From the NCBI GenBank assembly GCA_022072505.1, contig JAJVHU010000025.1:1-64000 (forward strand): DNA of 64,000 bases, read 5' to 3'. The notes beneath the pieces were generated by a model that saw only the letters and a program-made list of their open reading frames with translations, ran no database searches and was not told the origin of the DNA. Positions within the stretch are counted from its first letter, which is position 1; each line of letters begins with the position of its first letter. The stretch is from Phycisphaerae bacterium (GTDB taxonomy: Bacteria; Planctomycetota; Phycisphaerae; UBA1845). Positions 55,776 through 64,000 of the stretch are shown piece after piece. The position numbers and the translations under genes are program-made.

Positions 55776-56100
55776 CCGTCCGTCTCGATCGCGTCGACAT
55801 CATGAAGTTCGCCGCCCCGGTCCGCATCCTGACAGCGGGGTCTGCGACAGCCCGGCGCCGAAGGTCCGAACCGCGCCTCGGCGACCCCCAGCCCGAACAA
55901 ATACACCGGTTTCTCTACCGAACCGGCCGCCGTTTCGCAAGTCCGCGCCGAATACGCGAACAACCCTCCCCCGGGCGCCCCGTATCCTCAGAACTTTCCC
56001 GCGGCCGGTCCCGCGGTCTCCGCCACGTCTGATGACGCTCACCCTCGGAACGTTGCGGTCCGCCTTCGATTTCCACCCGGCGCGACGATCGCCCTCGAGG
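55776..56100. other. Gene-free stretch
   Basis: This 325-bp gap lies between two minus-strand genes and should contain the hydrolase promoter. I see no gene, repeat copy or near-consensus promoter. Confidence 0.4.
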
Positions 56101-56736
56101 TTATTTCTTTCGCGCCGATGCCTTCTTCGGCGTCTTCTTGACCCCGGACTTGCCCGGTTTGACCGTGGCGGGCTTGGCCCGCTTGCCCGACGCACCCTCC
56201 TTCTTTGACGGTGCGGCGGACTTGGCCGGCTTCGACTCGGGTCGGATCGCGGTCTTCACCTCAACCTTGGCTTTCGGAGACGGCGCGCCTTTTGCAGCCG
56301 GCTTTTCAGGCGTCGGAGGCGGCGCGATCGGTGCGATCGGAGGAGGAGGAGGGGGGGGCGCGATCGGAAGAATCTTCAGGTCCGTGTAATACCCCTCACG
56401 CACGGACCGCTCGAGCTGCGCTTCAACCTCCTCGCGTTCGATCGCCTTGAACAACGTCAGCGTCATTCCGTCGGACCGCCCCACCAGCTTCCACGCAAAG
56501 GGAATGATCTCCTTGGCGCCGATCGACCTGCGACCGGAGGGTCGCCCCGCCGGCGCTTCCGGAGCGTCCACCGGGTCGCTGATCTCAGGCGCTTCCGTCA
56601 GGTCCGCCTCCGGGAGCGCGTCGGCGTCCGCAAGGTCCGCAGGCACATCCTCCGCGACCGGAATCGCTTCCGGCGCCTCAAGATCGTCAACGACCTCCGT
56701 TTCGTTTTTCGCCTTTTTCTTTTTTGCTTTGCTCAC
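56101..56736 (-). CDS. Hypothetical protein with basic tail and proline stretch
   Basis: The protein has about 211 residues from a GTG at 56736, with other starts possible. It has a lysine-rich first ten residues (SKAKKKKAKNE), then an acidic Glu/Asp/Ala/Pro stretch. A central part of about 55 residues looks folded: SIGAKEIIPFAWKLVGRSDG and LFKAIEREEVEAQLERSVRE. A polyproline run and a Lys/Ala/Pro tail follow. The central segment has no family I can name. The tail resembles histone-like DNA-binding tails. Start choice and function are uncertain. Confidence 0.55.
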   Translation of the reverse strand: MSKAKKKKAKNETEVVDDLEAPEAIPVAEDVPADLADADALPEADLTEAPEISDPVDAPEAPAGRPSGRRSIGAKEIIPFAWKLVGRSDGMTLTLFKAIEREEVEAQLERSVREGYYTDLKILPIAPPPPPPPIAPIAPPPTPEKPAAKGAPSPKAKVEVKTAIRPESKPAKSAAPSKKEGASGKRAKPATVKPGKSGVKKTPKKASARKK

Positions 56737-56990
56737 GGCGCGGCTATCTACCAGAAACCTCTTGGACTGACAAACCCGGCGCGGCATCGAGAGACGAACG
56801 CGCGCATACGACTCTTCCAACGAACGACAACCAGCCTGAACAACCGGAACGCGCGAACGTCGCGCCTCACAATCACGCGGCCTCACTGAACCGTCAACAC
56901 AAGAGGAGCATGTGTGACGGGCGCCTTGAAAAACCGCTTCCCGCCCTGCACGCTTCGGAAAACGTCCGCAAGGAACCCCGAGCCGTTACC

Positions 56991-58193
56991 TTAGTTCACG
57001 ATGGCGCACTTCGACAACCGCGTCTTCAGACGCTCCCGGCACACGGACGTCAAACCGGTCCCACGCAGAACCAGCCGCCGCAAACCGGTCAGTCGCTCCA
57101 GGTCGCCGCAACATGCGTCCGTCACCTTGACGTCCTGAAGCGACAGATCCTCCAGCGAGCCCGACAGCCGCGTCAGACGGGCGACCCCGGCGTCCGTCAC
57201 CGCCGTCCCCGCCAGGGAGACACGATTCAACGACGGCAGCGCGCAAACCGCCTCCAGCGCCGCATCCGTAATCTTCGTGCCTCCCAGAAGCAGCGTCTCC
57301 AGCGACGTCGCCGACGCCAGCGCCCCGACGCCGGCGTCCGTAACCGCCGTTCTCGTCAGGTTCAGGTGCGTCAGAATCCGCGACGACGACAACGCACGCA
57401 GCGTCCCGTCGCCGACGCCCGTCCGCGACAGGTTAACGTCCTCAAGGCGCTTGCACGTTCCCAGCGCCCCCCCCGCCGCGTCCGTCAACGTGGACTCCGC
57501 AAGGTCCAGCTCCCCCAGCGCCTTCAGCGCCGCCAACCCGCGCAGCGCATCCGCCGCCCCCAGGTTCGCGTTGCCGCGCAGCGACAGCGCCGTCAGCGTC
57601 GGACGCTCCGACAACCGGACCAGCCCGTCCGGCGTGATCTGTGACGGAAGCTCCAGAACCGTCAGCTTCTCCAGCCGCACCACCGCGCTGAGTCCGGCAT
57701 CGGTGACCTTCGTTCCGGCAAGGTTCAGAACCTCAAGTTGCTTCAACGTCTCCAGATGTTTAAGCCCTTCATCCGTAATCCCCGTCCCGCTCAGATCCAG
57801 CTCGCGCAATCCCTCCAAGTGATGCACGAACGCAAGATCGTCATCCTTGATCGCAACGCGATGCAACGACAACCCGGCAAGGCTCCCCGCCTTGAAATCC
57901 GCAAGCAGCTTCACGTCCGAGGCCGCGGACTCGTGAAAGACGAGCTTCACCTCCCGCTCCGGCGGCGTCAGCACCGCGCCGCGCGCCTCCACCAGTTCCT
58001 CCCACCCTTCTGCGGCTCTGGCGCCCTTCTCGCGGACGAGGAAGCGGCCGATCGAGCGGTCCTCCGGAAGCAGGTAGCCGCGGCGCGGCGGCGGTTTCGG
58101 CGCGGGGCGGTCCGGCGCCGGACGCTCCTGTGCGACGACGGCGGCGGCGACGGAAAGGCACGTCACGACCGCAACGGTGAACCGATCCTTCAT
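56991..58193 (-). CDS. Secreted leucine-rich-repeat protein
   Basis: The 400-residue protein has a signal peptide (about 1-21, ending AVVAQ). From about residue 115, some eleven LRRs of about 24 residues follow the pattern LxxLDLSGTGITDEGLKHLE (for example LEVLNLAGTKVTDAGL and LTHLNLTRTAVTDAGV). Such repeats form a curved surface for protein binding. Similar secreted LRR proteins are common in Planctomycetota. It precedes nothing on its strand in an operon with clear function; tdk starts 17 bp upstream. Confidence 0.85.
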   Translation of the reverse strand: MKDRFTVAVVTCLSVAAAVVAQERPAPDRPAPKPPPRRGYLLPEDRSIGRFLVREKGARAAEGWEELVEARGAVLTPPEREVKLVFHESAASDVKLLADFKAGSLAGLSLHRVAIKDDDLAFVHHLEGLRELDLSGTGITDEGLKHLETLKQLEVLNLAGTKVTDAGLSAVVRLEKLTVLELPSQITPDGLVRLSERPTLTALSLRGNANLGAADALRGLAALKALGELDLAESTLTDAAGGALGTCKRLEDVNLSRTGVGDGTLRALSSSRILTHLNLTRTAVTDAGVGALASATSLETLLLGGTKITDAALEAVCALPSLNRVSLAGTAVTDAGVARLTRLSGSLEDLSLQDVKVTDACCGDLERLTGLRRLVLRGTGLTSVCRERLKTRLSKCAIVN

Positions 58194-58209
58194 GTTGCGC
58201 CTCCTCGCG

Positions 58210-58854
58210 TCATCCCCGGTCGACCGGCGCTTCCGGCGGCGGACGCCAGCATGCCGCGCACCGGGGCTCGAACGCCTCCGATCCTCCGACGATCCGCCCC
58301 TCCACCACCGGCGTCAAACGCTGCGTGTGCTCGGCCGCCGCGCCGCATCGCGCACACGTCGCCGTCAGACGGATCACGCCGTCGGCGACCTCGCGCAGCG
58401 CCTCGATCACCGGAAACGGACGCCCCCAGCTCGTCCGGTCCAGCCCGGTCAGCATCACCGTCGCGCCCGCATCCGCCAGCCGGCGGCAAACGTCCGGCAG
58501 GGCGGCGTCGAAAAAATGCGCCTCGTCGATGCCGATCACGTCCGCGTCCCCGACGGCGCCGGGCAACTCCGCCGCTTCTTCGACGATCCGCGCCGGGACG
58601 GAAAGCCCCGCGTGGCTGACGATCACGTCCGCGCGGCAGCGCGTGTCCCGCGCATGTTTGATCGCGATCGCTCGCGCCGGTGCGCACGACAGAATCCGCC
58701 GCAGCATCCGCGTCGTCTTCCCGCTGAACATGCACCCGAGGAACAATTCGACGCCGCCGACCCGCCCCGCGCCGGATGCACCGGTCGCGCCTTCCAGCGC
58801 CGGAAACGGCGCCGAAGGAACCGGCGGTTCAGCGGCTTGCCCCCCCTGACGCAT
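58210..58854 (-). CDS. tdk: Thymidine kinase
   Basis: The 214-residue protein has an Ala/Pro-rich N-terminus, then the Walker A GCMFSGKTTRML, the DEAHFF Walker B-like motif, and the zinc-binding CARCG and CAAC pairs near the C-terminus. The enzyme phosphorylates thymidine in the salvage pathway. It is separated from the yidC gene by 84 bp on the same strand. Confidence 0.93.
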   Translation of the reverse strand: MRQGGQAAEPPVPSAPFPALEGATGASGAGRVGGVELFLGCMFSGKTTRMLRRILSCAPARAIAIKHARDTRCRADVIVSHAGLSVPARIVEEAAELPGAVGDADVIGIDEAHFFDAALPDVCRRLADAGATVMLTGLDRTSWGRPFPVIEALREVADGVIRLTATCARCGAAAEHTQRLTPVVEGRIVGGSEAFEPRCAACWRPPPEAPVDRG

Positions 58855-58938
58855 CTTCGCCTGATCCTCTCGCCCACGTCCGCGCGCCGCAGGGGACGTC
58901 GAACCCTCCCGCGGGCGCCCGACCGCCCGGCATCTTCA

Positions 58939-61008
58939 TCATTTCCCGCGCGTCGGACGGCGCGACTGCTGGCGCTGCGCCTCCTCGGCCATCTTCTGCA
59001 CGCGCTCCAGCCACAACCCGACGCGCCCCTTCGGGCGGTTCATCGACCGGGTTTTCTCCTTCGGCTTGTCGAACGTCCCCGCCGCCTCCTCCTGCGCGAT
59101 GTGCGCCCGGATCCGCTTCTGCTCGATCGCGCCGAAGATCGAACTCGCCATGATATACAGGTTCAGCCCGCTCGGAGCGCTGTAGAAGAAGAACACCATC
59201 ATGACGCTCATGATCGGCATCATCTTCTGCATCATCTCCATCTGGGCCTTCTGCTCCGGCGTCTGATTCGGAGGCGGCGTCGGTTTCGGCATCAGTTTCT
59301 GCTGGATGTACATCGAAATCCCCAGCAGAAACGGCAGCAGGTTGAAACTGTGGATCGGACCCATCAGAGGGATGTGAATCGCCGACGAAAACGGGATCAG
59401 CGCGTCCGGCGCCGTCAGGTCCGCAGGCCACGTCCACAGAAAAGGCTCGTGACGCATCAGGATGTTCGTCGACAGGCTCAGGTACAACGCCGCCCAGATC
59501 GGAACCTGGAAGAACATCGGCAGACACGTCAGCAACTGCCCCGCGGGGTTGATCCCCGCCTCGCGCAGCACCGCGCTTTGCTCCTGACTCTGCTTCAGCC
59601 GGTCGTTCGGATATTTCCGCTTGATCTCCTCGAACTTCCCCTGAAGCGTCCCCATCCGCTTCTGCATCCGCACCATGCTGACCTGCCCCGCCTTCGTCAG
59701 CGGGTGAAGCAGCGTCCGCACCAGCAGCACCAGGATGATGATCGCAATGCCGTAGTCGCGCGTCACGACGTCCAGCACGTTCAGCAGCCAGATCATGAAC
59801 TCGACCAGCCACGTGAACGTACACCACCCGAACCCCACCGCGATCTGGAAGTAATAATTCCGCGCCCGGTACGTCTCGACCGACTTGAACGCCTTCGACG
59901 CCTTCGGCCCCAGATACGCCTCGACGGGAAAACGCGCCGTCGATCCCGCCTGACCCGCCGCCGACAACGGTTGCGGATGCGTAATGAACCGCAGCATCGC
60001 GTCGTCCGTCGTCGCCGCCAGCCCGTCCGCGTCCGCCCCCCAGACCTGCCGCACATATCCCGCCGCGGCGCCGCCCCGCCCCAGCGGCGCGAGCGTACAC
60101 GTGAAGTACTGGTTATCCAGCGCCGCCCAGGACAGGGCGGATCCCGGCTCCTGCTCCGCCGCGTCAAACAGCTTCAAACCCGACGCCGGCGACTTGTGCA
60201 GCTCCGTCAGCCCCTTGCGCGTCCCTGACACCACGCCCTCCGCAAGGATGCCGATGTTGAACCCGCGCGCCTCCCCCCGACCGCCCGTCTGCTGCACTCC
60301 GACCCCGCCCGTGAACGTCACGATCACCGTGCGCGCGTCCCCCCCGAGGTTCTCGATCGAAAGATCCGCCGAAAAATCGTGAAGCCCGCTCGCCTCCGTC
60401 TGCCGCGGGAGCATGTACGTCCGCACGATCCGCAACAGCGGAGATCCGCCGCGCTGAACCTCCAACGAAAACTCGACGCCGTCCCGATCCGCTCCCTCAA
60501 GCCGCCGCGCCGCCCACCGACGGTCCCCCGCCGCGACGTCCTGACCGTCCACGTTGATTCGCTCGACGACGAACGACCGCCGGGGCTGCGGGTCGGACGC
60601 CACCTCGTGCAGCAGCCGATAACGCTCGTCGCCTTTGACGTGCTCCCGGAAGTCCGACAGACGCGTCTCGATCACCGCCGCGCCCACGTTCGTCACCGTC
60701 ACGCCCATCCGGTAAGGCCCGCCCGGTTCCGCCGAACCCAGCGTGAACGTCTCGATCCGCTCCGCCTCCACGAAGGACAACTCTTCAGCCCCCTCCGCCG
60801 CCGCGGCGGACGCCTGGCCTCCCGTCGTGCCCGGCATGACGCCGCCCGCGCCGCCCGCATCCGCCGCACCGTCCGGCGAAACCGGCGGCGTCGGCTGAGG
60901 CGGCATCATGAATCGCGGCAGGATGTACACGGCGAGCAGAAACGCCGCGCTCGCCCACATCAGCGCCGACAGCAGATCCTGTTTTTTCCGAGGTTGTCCT
61001 TCAGGCAT
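58939..61008 (-). CDS. yidC: Membrane protein insertase YidC
   Basis: The 689-residue protein has an N-terminal transmembrane helix (LLSALMWASAAFLLAVYIL), a Gly/Ala-rich linker, a large periplasmic domain (about 70-420) and the insertase core. The core has five helices, including FEEIKRKYPNDRLKQSQEQ (cytoplasmic hairpin) and QVPIWAALYLSLSTNI. The C-terminus is basic. It inserts proteins with or without SecYEG. No oxaA neighbours (rnpA, rpmH, mnmE) are seen, so this is not the common context. The metallophosphoesterase gene lies 69 bp upstream. Confidence 0.96.
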   Translation of the reverse strand: MPEGQPRKKQDLLSALMWASAAFLLAVYILPRFMMPPQPTPPVSPDGAADAGGAGGVMPGTTGGQASAAAAEGAEELSFVEAERIETFTLGSAEPGGPYRMGVTVTNVGAAVIETRLSDFREHVKGDERYRLLHEVASDPQPRRSFVVERINVDGQDVAAGDRRWAARRLEGADRDGVEFSLEVQRGGSPLLRIVRTYMLPRQTEASGLHDFSADLSIENLGGDARTVIVTFTGGVGVQQTGGRGEARGFNIGILAEGVVSGTRKGLTELHKSPASGLKLFDAAEQEPGSALSWAALDNQYFTCTLAPLGRGGAAAGYVRQVWGADADGLAATTDDAMLRFITHPQPLSAAGQAGSTARFPVEAYLGPKASKAFKSVETYRARNYYFQIAVGFGWCTFTWLVEFMIWLLNVLDVVTRDYGIAIIILVLLVRTLLHPLTKAGQVSMVRMQKRMGTLQGKFEEIKRKYPNDRLKQSQEQSAVLREAGINPAGQLLTCLPMFFQVPIWAALYLSLSTNILMRHEPFLWTWPADLTAPDALIPFSSAIHIPLMGPIHSFNLLPFLLGISMYIQQKLMPKPTPPPNQTPEQKAQMEMMQKMMPIMSVMMVFFFYSAPSGLNLYIMASSIFGAIEQKRIRAHIAQEEAAGTFDKPKEKTRSMNRPKGRVGLWLERVQKMAEEAQRQQSRRPTRGK

Positions 61009-61077
61009 GAATCAGGCGCTCAACTATCGTTCAGGATCCGTCGCTTGTCGCCGCCGTCGCTCGACCGCGTCGCCCCG

Positions 61078-61902
61078 TCACTTCCCCTCATACAGGCGGT
61101 TGCCGAGAAAATCATCCAGTTCCGCGATCTCGAAAATCTTCCGGGCGGCCTTGTCGATGTCATACTCCAGCCGCACGAACTCCAGCGTGGACACCGGCTC
61201 CCCCGGACCCGCCTGCGGAGGATCGTAATCCTCCGGCGCCTCCTCCCCCTCGTAGACGACCACGTAGCACGCCCGCGCATCCCGGTCGCGCGGTTGTCCG
61301 ACGCTCCCCACGTTGATGATCGCCTTCTCCTCGTTCGTGATCGAGTACACCATCGGTTCCGGCAGCTCGTCCGGCGGCTCGAAATACGGATCATCGAGGA
61401 ACACGCCCGGAACATGCGTATGCCCCACGACGCACGCCTGATGCCGCGACTCCAGCTTCTCGAAATTCGAGAGAATCTTGTGAGGATTCGTGTAAACATC
61501 CTCCGCGAAAAGATACTCATTCACCGGACGCCGCGGCGACGCATGAACCATCAGCAGCCCCTTCGCCTCGTGGCGCAGCGGCAGGTTCGCCAGCATCTCC
61601 CACCGCCGGTTCCGCTTCGCCTTGTTCGGCTCATCCTCCAGCACCGACCGCGTCCAGTACGCCGCCCGCTCCGCCCCGACGTTGAAATTGCACGGCTCGT
61701 AGAACACGGCCTGATCGTGGTTCCCGCAAAGGCAGATCACGCACCGCTCGATCACCCGGTCCAGGCATTCGCGCGGACTCGCCCCGTATCCGATCACGTC
61801 CCCCAGGCAGTAGATCTCCCGGATGCCGCGCCGGTCGATGTCCCCCAGCACCGCTTCGAGGGCTTCAAGGTTCGAATGAATGTCGGAGATTATTGCGTAC
61901 AC
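61078..61902 (-). CDS. Calcineurin-like metallophosphoesterase
   Basis: The 274-residue protein has the five family motifs: AIISDIHSN (metal Asp, His), YCLGDVIGYG (metal Asp), CGNHD (catalytic Asn-His-Asp), MVHASPRRP and VVGHTHVPG. It belongs to the group of cytoplasmic phosphodiesterases and protein phosphatases like YfcE. GSVGQPRD is seen in the middle of the fold. The substrate is unknown. Confidence 0.92.
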   Translation of the reverse strand: MYAIISDIHSNLEALEAVLGDIDRRGIREIYCLGDVIGYGASPRECLDRVIERCVICLCGNHDQAVFYEPCNFNVGAERAAYWTRSVLEDEPNKAKRNRRWEMLANLPLRHEAKGLLMVHASPRRPVNEYLFAEDVYTNPHKILSNFEKLESRHQACVVGHTHVPGVFLDDPYFEPPDELPEPMVYSITNEEKAIINVGSVGQPRDRDARACYVVVYEGEEAPEDYDPPQAGPGEPVSTLEFVRLEYDIDKAARKIFEIAELDDFLGNRLYEGK

Positions 61903-62064
61903 GTTGGCGCTGAGCCCGGCCCCGTCCCCGGATCCTCCGCCCGCGCCGCACCGCGCGGATTCCGTCCGACCAGCCCCGCGAATCTAGGGTCCGTCCGACA
62001 GGGCGTCAAATTGCGCCGATCCCGCGCACGTCCACGCGCGTCGGAACACCCGCGAACCCCGCGA

Positions 62065-64000
62065 TCAACGCCTCGCGCCGTGCAATCCCGAAGCCTCCAC
62101 TCCGGATTCGCTCAGCCGCACCGTCACCGCCCCGTCGTCGCCCGTGTTGTACGCCCGGATGCGCCCCGACGTCGTAAACCGCTCCAGAACCGCCCCGGCG
62201 CCTCCCCGCGCCGACTGCACCACGATCGAGGGGCGCACGTGCTCCACGAACCGATCGGTGCTCGCCCGCGGGCTCCCGTGATGCGGCAGAACCAGAACGT
62301 CCGCATCAAGTTCACCCCGCAACATCAGCGACCGCTGCGCCTCGTCCTCGATGTCCCCGGTCAGAAGCACCGACCTCCCCCCGAAGGTCAGACGCAGAAC
62401 CAGCGACGTCTCGTTCGCCTCAACATGCGAGGGCAGACCCGGCGGCGGCCAGACCCGCTCGATCCGCACGCCCCCGCGCTCCGTCGCCGGATCGCCCTCC
62501 AGATCCTCCACCTCCACCGGATGCCCCGCCGCGCACAAGACGTCGATCAACCGGCGCGCCGGCGAACCCGTCTCCGCCCCGTGAAGGAAATACGGCGTCA
62601 AGATCACCGGCCCCGTCGGCAGCGCGTCGATCAATCCGGGAAGCCCCGAGAAATGATCCAGATTCGCATGACTGACGTACACGGCGTCCACCCGCAAAAC
62701 CCCGCGACTGCGCAGAAACGGAGCAATCACCGACGACCCGACGTCGTACCGCGCGTCGCTCCCGGCGTCATAAAGGAGCGTCCTCCCGTCCGGAAGCTCG
62801 ATCACCACCGCAAGCCCCCGCCCGACGGAAAGCGCCGTCATCGTCAACGCCCGGTCCGCCCCGCGACCCCACGCCGCCCAGCCCCCTGCGATCAATGCCG
62901 CCGCGCATGTCAACGCAACGGCAAACGACTTCCCGCGACGACTCGCCGGTTCCGGCGCCTTCAACGCCTCAAACCGGTGCTCGCGCGACAACGGCGGCGA
63001 CGTTCGACGAAAACGCCACGCCGCGAACGCCAGCGCCGCGTACCACCCGACAAGACCCGCCCACGAAGGCCTCGACGCCGACATGATCCACGGATATCCA
63101 CGCGGCAGCGCCTCCGCCACCCGCAGGATCGTCTCCTGAAGCCCGAACAACACCCCCTTCAGCGGCAGCGCGGCTTCGGGGGAGACCACGCTCAGCAGAA
63201 TCGCCGCGAACCCCGCGTCGATCATCAGCGTCACCGGCAGCGACAACGCCAGCGTATTCAGCGGCCCGGCCCACTGGATCTGATGAAAGTGCCACGCCAC
63301 CAGCGGCGCGGTCGCCGCCCACGCCGAAACCGACACCGCGATCGACAATCCGACCACCCGGCCTGCGCGCCGAGGCAGATCCCCCGACGCACCCCGCAAC
63401 CGCGACGCCAGGCGCCACACCGGCAGCGGACCCACGTCCTTCGGCGCCACCACGGGACGATCGATCGCCGCCAGCCGCCGTCGCAGTTCCGCCGCCAGCG
63501 GACCGTGACGCCGATCCTCAACCCACCGCACGATCTCCCCCCACGCGCCCGACGCCGCGGGCGTCAGCGCCACGATCCCCAGCGCCGCCGCGAACGACAA
63601 CTGAAACGCCGCGGAAAACGCGTATCCCGGCCGGATCAGCAGCAATAAAAAACACGCCAGCGCCAGAAGGTTCACCGGACGCACCGCCCGGCCGATCCCG
63701 AATCCAAAACTCACCAGCCCGCAAACCACCACCGCGCGCAGGATCGGAGCGCTCGGCTCCGCCGCCCCCGCGTACACCGCCGTCGCCGCGAACGTCAGCC
63801 CCGCCGCCGCCCGGCGCTGAAACCCCAGCAGTCTTGCCGCAAACCACGCCCCCCACGCGATCGCCGCCACCTGCGCGCCGCTCACCGCCAGAAGATGCGA
63901 AACTCCCAGCTCCGTGAAAAGCCGGTCGATCCGCCGGTCCAGCGTCGCCCGATGACCCAGCACCATCGTTTCCAGCAACCCGCGCGTCCCCTCCGTCACG
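62065..64000 (-). CDS. comEC: ComEC/Rec2-like DNA uptake channel, C-terminal part (runs off window)
   Basis: This 644-residue piece starts in the middle of the ComEC competence domain and is cut by the window end, so the N-terminal OB-fold is outside. ELGVSHLLAVSGAQVAA is the ComEC signature near the start. Several transmembrane helices follow. The C-terminal metallo-beta-lactamase domain has VSHANLDHFSGLPGL and LVLPHHGSPRASTDR. The channel imports single-stranded DNA during natural transformation. No other competence genes are in the window. Confidence 0.92.
   Translation of the reverse strand, partial: VTEGTRGLLETMVLGHRATLDRRIDRLFTELGVSHLLAVSGAQVAAIAWGAWFAARLLGFQRRAAAGLTFAATAVYAGAAEPSAPILRAVVVCGLVSFGFGIGRAVRPVNLLALACFLLLLIRPGYAFSAAFQLSFAAALGIVALTPAASGAWGEIVRWVEDRRHGPLAAELRRRLAAIDRPVVAPKDVGPLPVWRLASRLRGASGDLPRRAGRVVGLSIAVSVSAWAATAPLVAWHFHQIQWAGPLNTLALSLPVTLMIDAGFAAILLSVVSPEAALPLKGVLFGLQETILRVAEALPRGYPWIMSASRPSWAGLVGWYAALAFAAWRFRRTSPPLSREHRFEALKAPEPASRRGKSFAVALTCAAALIAGGWAAWGRGADRALTMTALSVGRGLAVVIELPDGRTLLYDAGSDARYDVGSSVIAPFLRSRGVLRVDAVYVSHANLDHFSGLPGLIDALPTGPVILTPYFLHGAETGSPARRLIDVLCAAGHPVEVEDLEGDPATERGGVRIERVWPPPGLPSHVEANETSLVLRLTFGGRSVLLTGDIEDEAQRSLMLRGELDADVLVLPHHGSPRASTDRFVEHVRPSIVVQSARGGAGAVLERFTTSGRIRAYNTGDDGAVTVRLSESGVEASGLHGARR

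Noticed and set aside
60379-63648. 1089-residue plus-strand open frame
   Set aside because: It lies antisense to yidC, the phosphoesterase and comEC and is an Arg/Pro/His-rich string with no domain, a common artefact of high GC.

Overview
The window is GC-rich chromosomal DNA, most likely from a member of the Planctomycetota, perhaps Phycisphaerae-like. This is inferred from gene content: two divergent groEL genes in one heat-shock cluster, a DUF1559-like pseudopilin, a secreted leucine-rich-repeat protein, dockerin/EF-hand secreted proteins and a 20-heme NHL cytochrome. There is no ribosomal RNA or other phylogenetic anchor, so the taxon is not proven. I saw no tRNA, rRNA or CRISPR array.

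Region 1 (1-10.7 kb) is accessory. A restriction-modification pair (a beta-class DNA methyltransferase fused to an Mrr-like nuclease domain, followed by a possible nuclease) lies between two perfect 19-bp direct repeats. After a 20-bp tandem array comes a block of eight plus-strand genes. The first five or six match Mu-type head genes (portal gp29, protease gpI, decoration-like protein, capsid gpT, gp36/DUF1320 and a connector-like protein). No terminase, tail, lysis, transposase or integrase gene is present. A second pair of near-identical direct repeats brackets this head-only cassette.

Region 2 (10.7-29.5 kb) holds an MGMT-like protein, two secreted paralogues with a Cys-rich C-terminal domain, a MmgE/PrpD protein, a clostripain-type protease, a GT2 glycosyltransferase, the overlapping dnaG-rpoD pair, yacG, a secreted beta-propeller protein, and a coupled pxpB-pxpC-MFS-pxpA operon for 5-oxoproline degradation.

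Region 3 (29.5-37 kb) is a heat-shock supercluster on the minus strand: groEL2, three small unknown genes (the first coupled to groEL2 by stop/start overlap), groES, groEL1, dnaJ, grpE and an FmdB-type zinc-ribbon gene. A strong AT-rich sigma70-like promoter lies upstream of groEL2, and I found no CIRCE element.

Region 4 (37-48.9 kb) holds the 20-heme cytochrome, an ABC exporter, two more secreted proteins with the recurring Cys domain, an NtrC-type two-component pair and a pseudopilin. Region 5 (49-64 kb) holds pdxA-ribE, a cystathionine beta-synthase-like gene, moaB, a metzincin lipoprotein, an alpha/beta hydrolase, an LRR protein, tdk, yidC, a metallophosphoesterase and the 3' part of a comEC-like gene that runs off the window.

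Scattered through the intergenic regions are seven copies of one palindromic, terminal-inverted-repeat element and several other short dispersed repeats. They explain most of the longer gene-free stretches.
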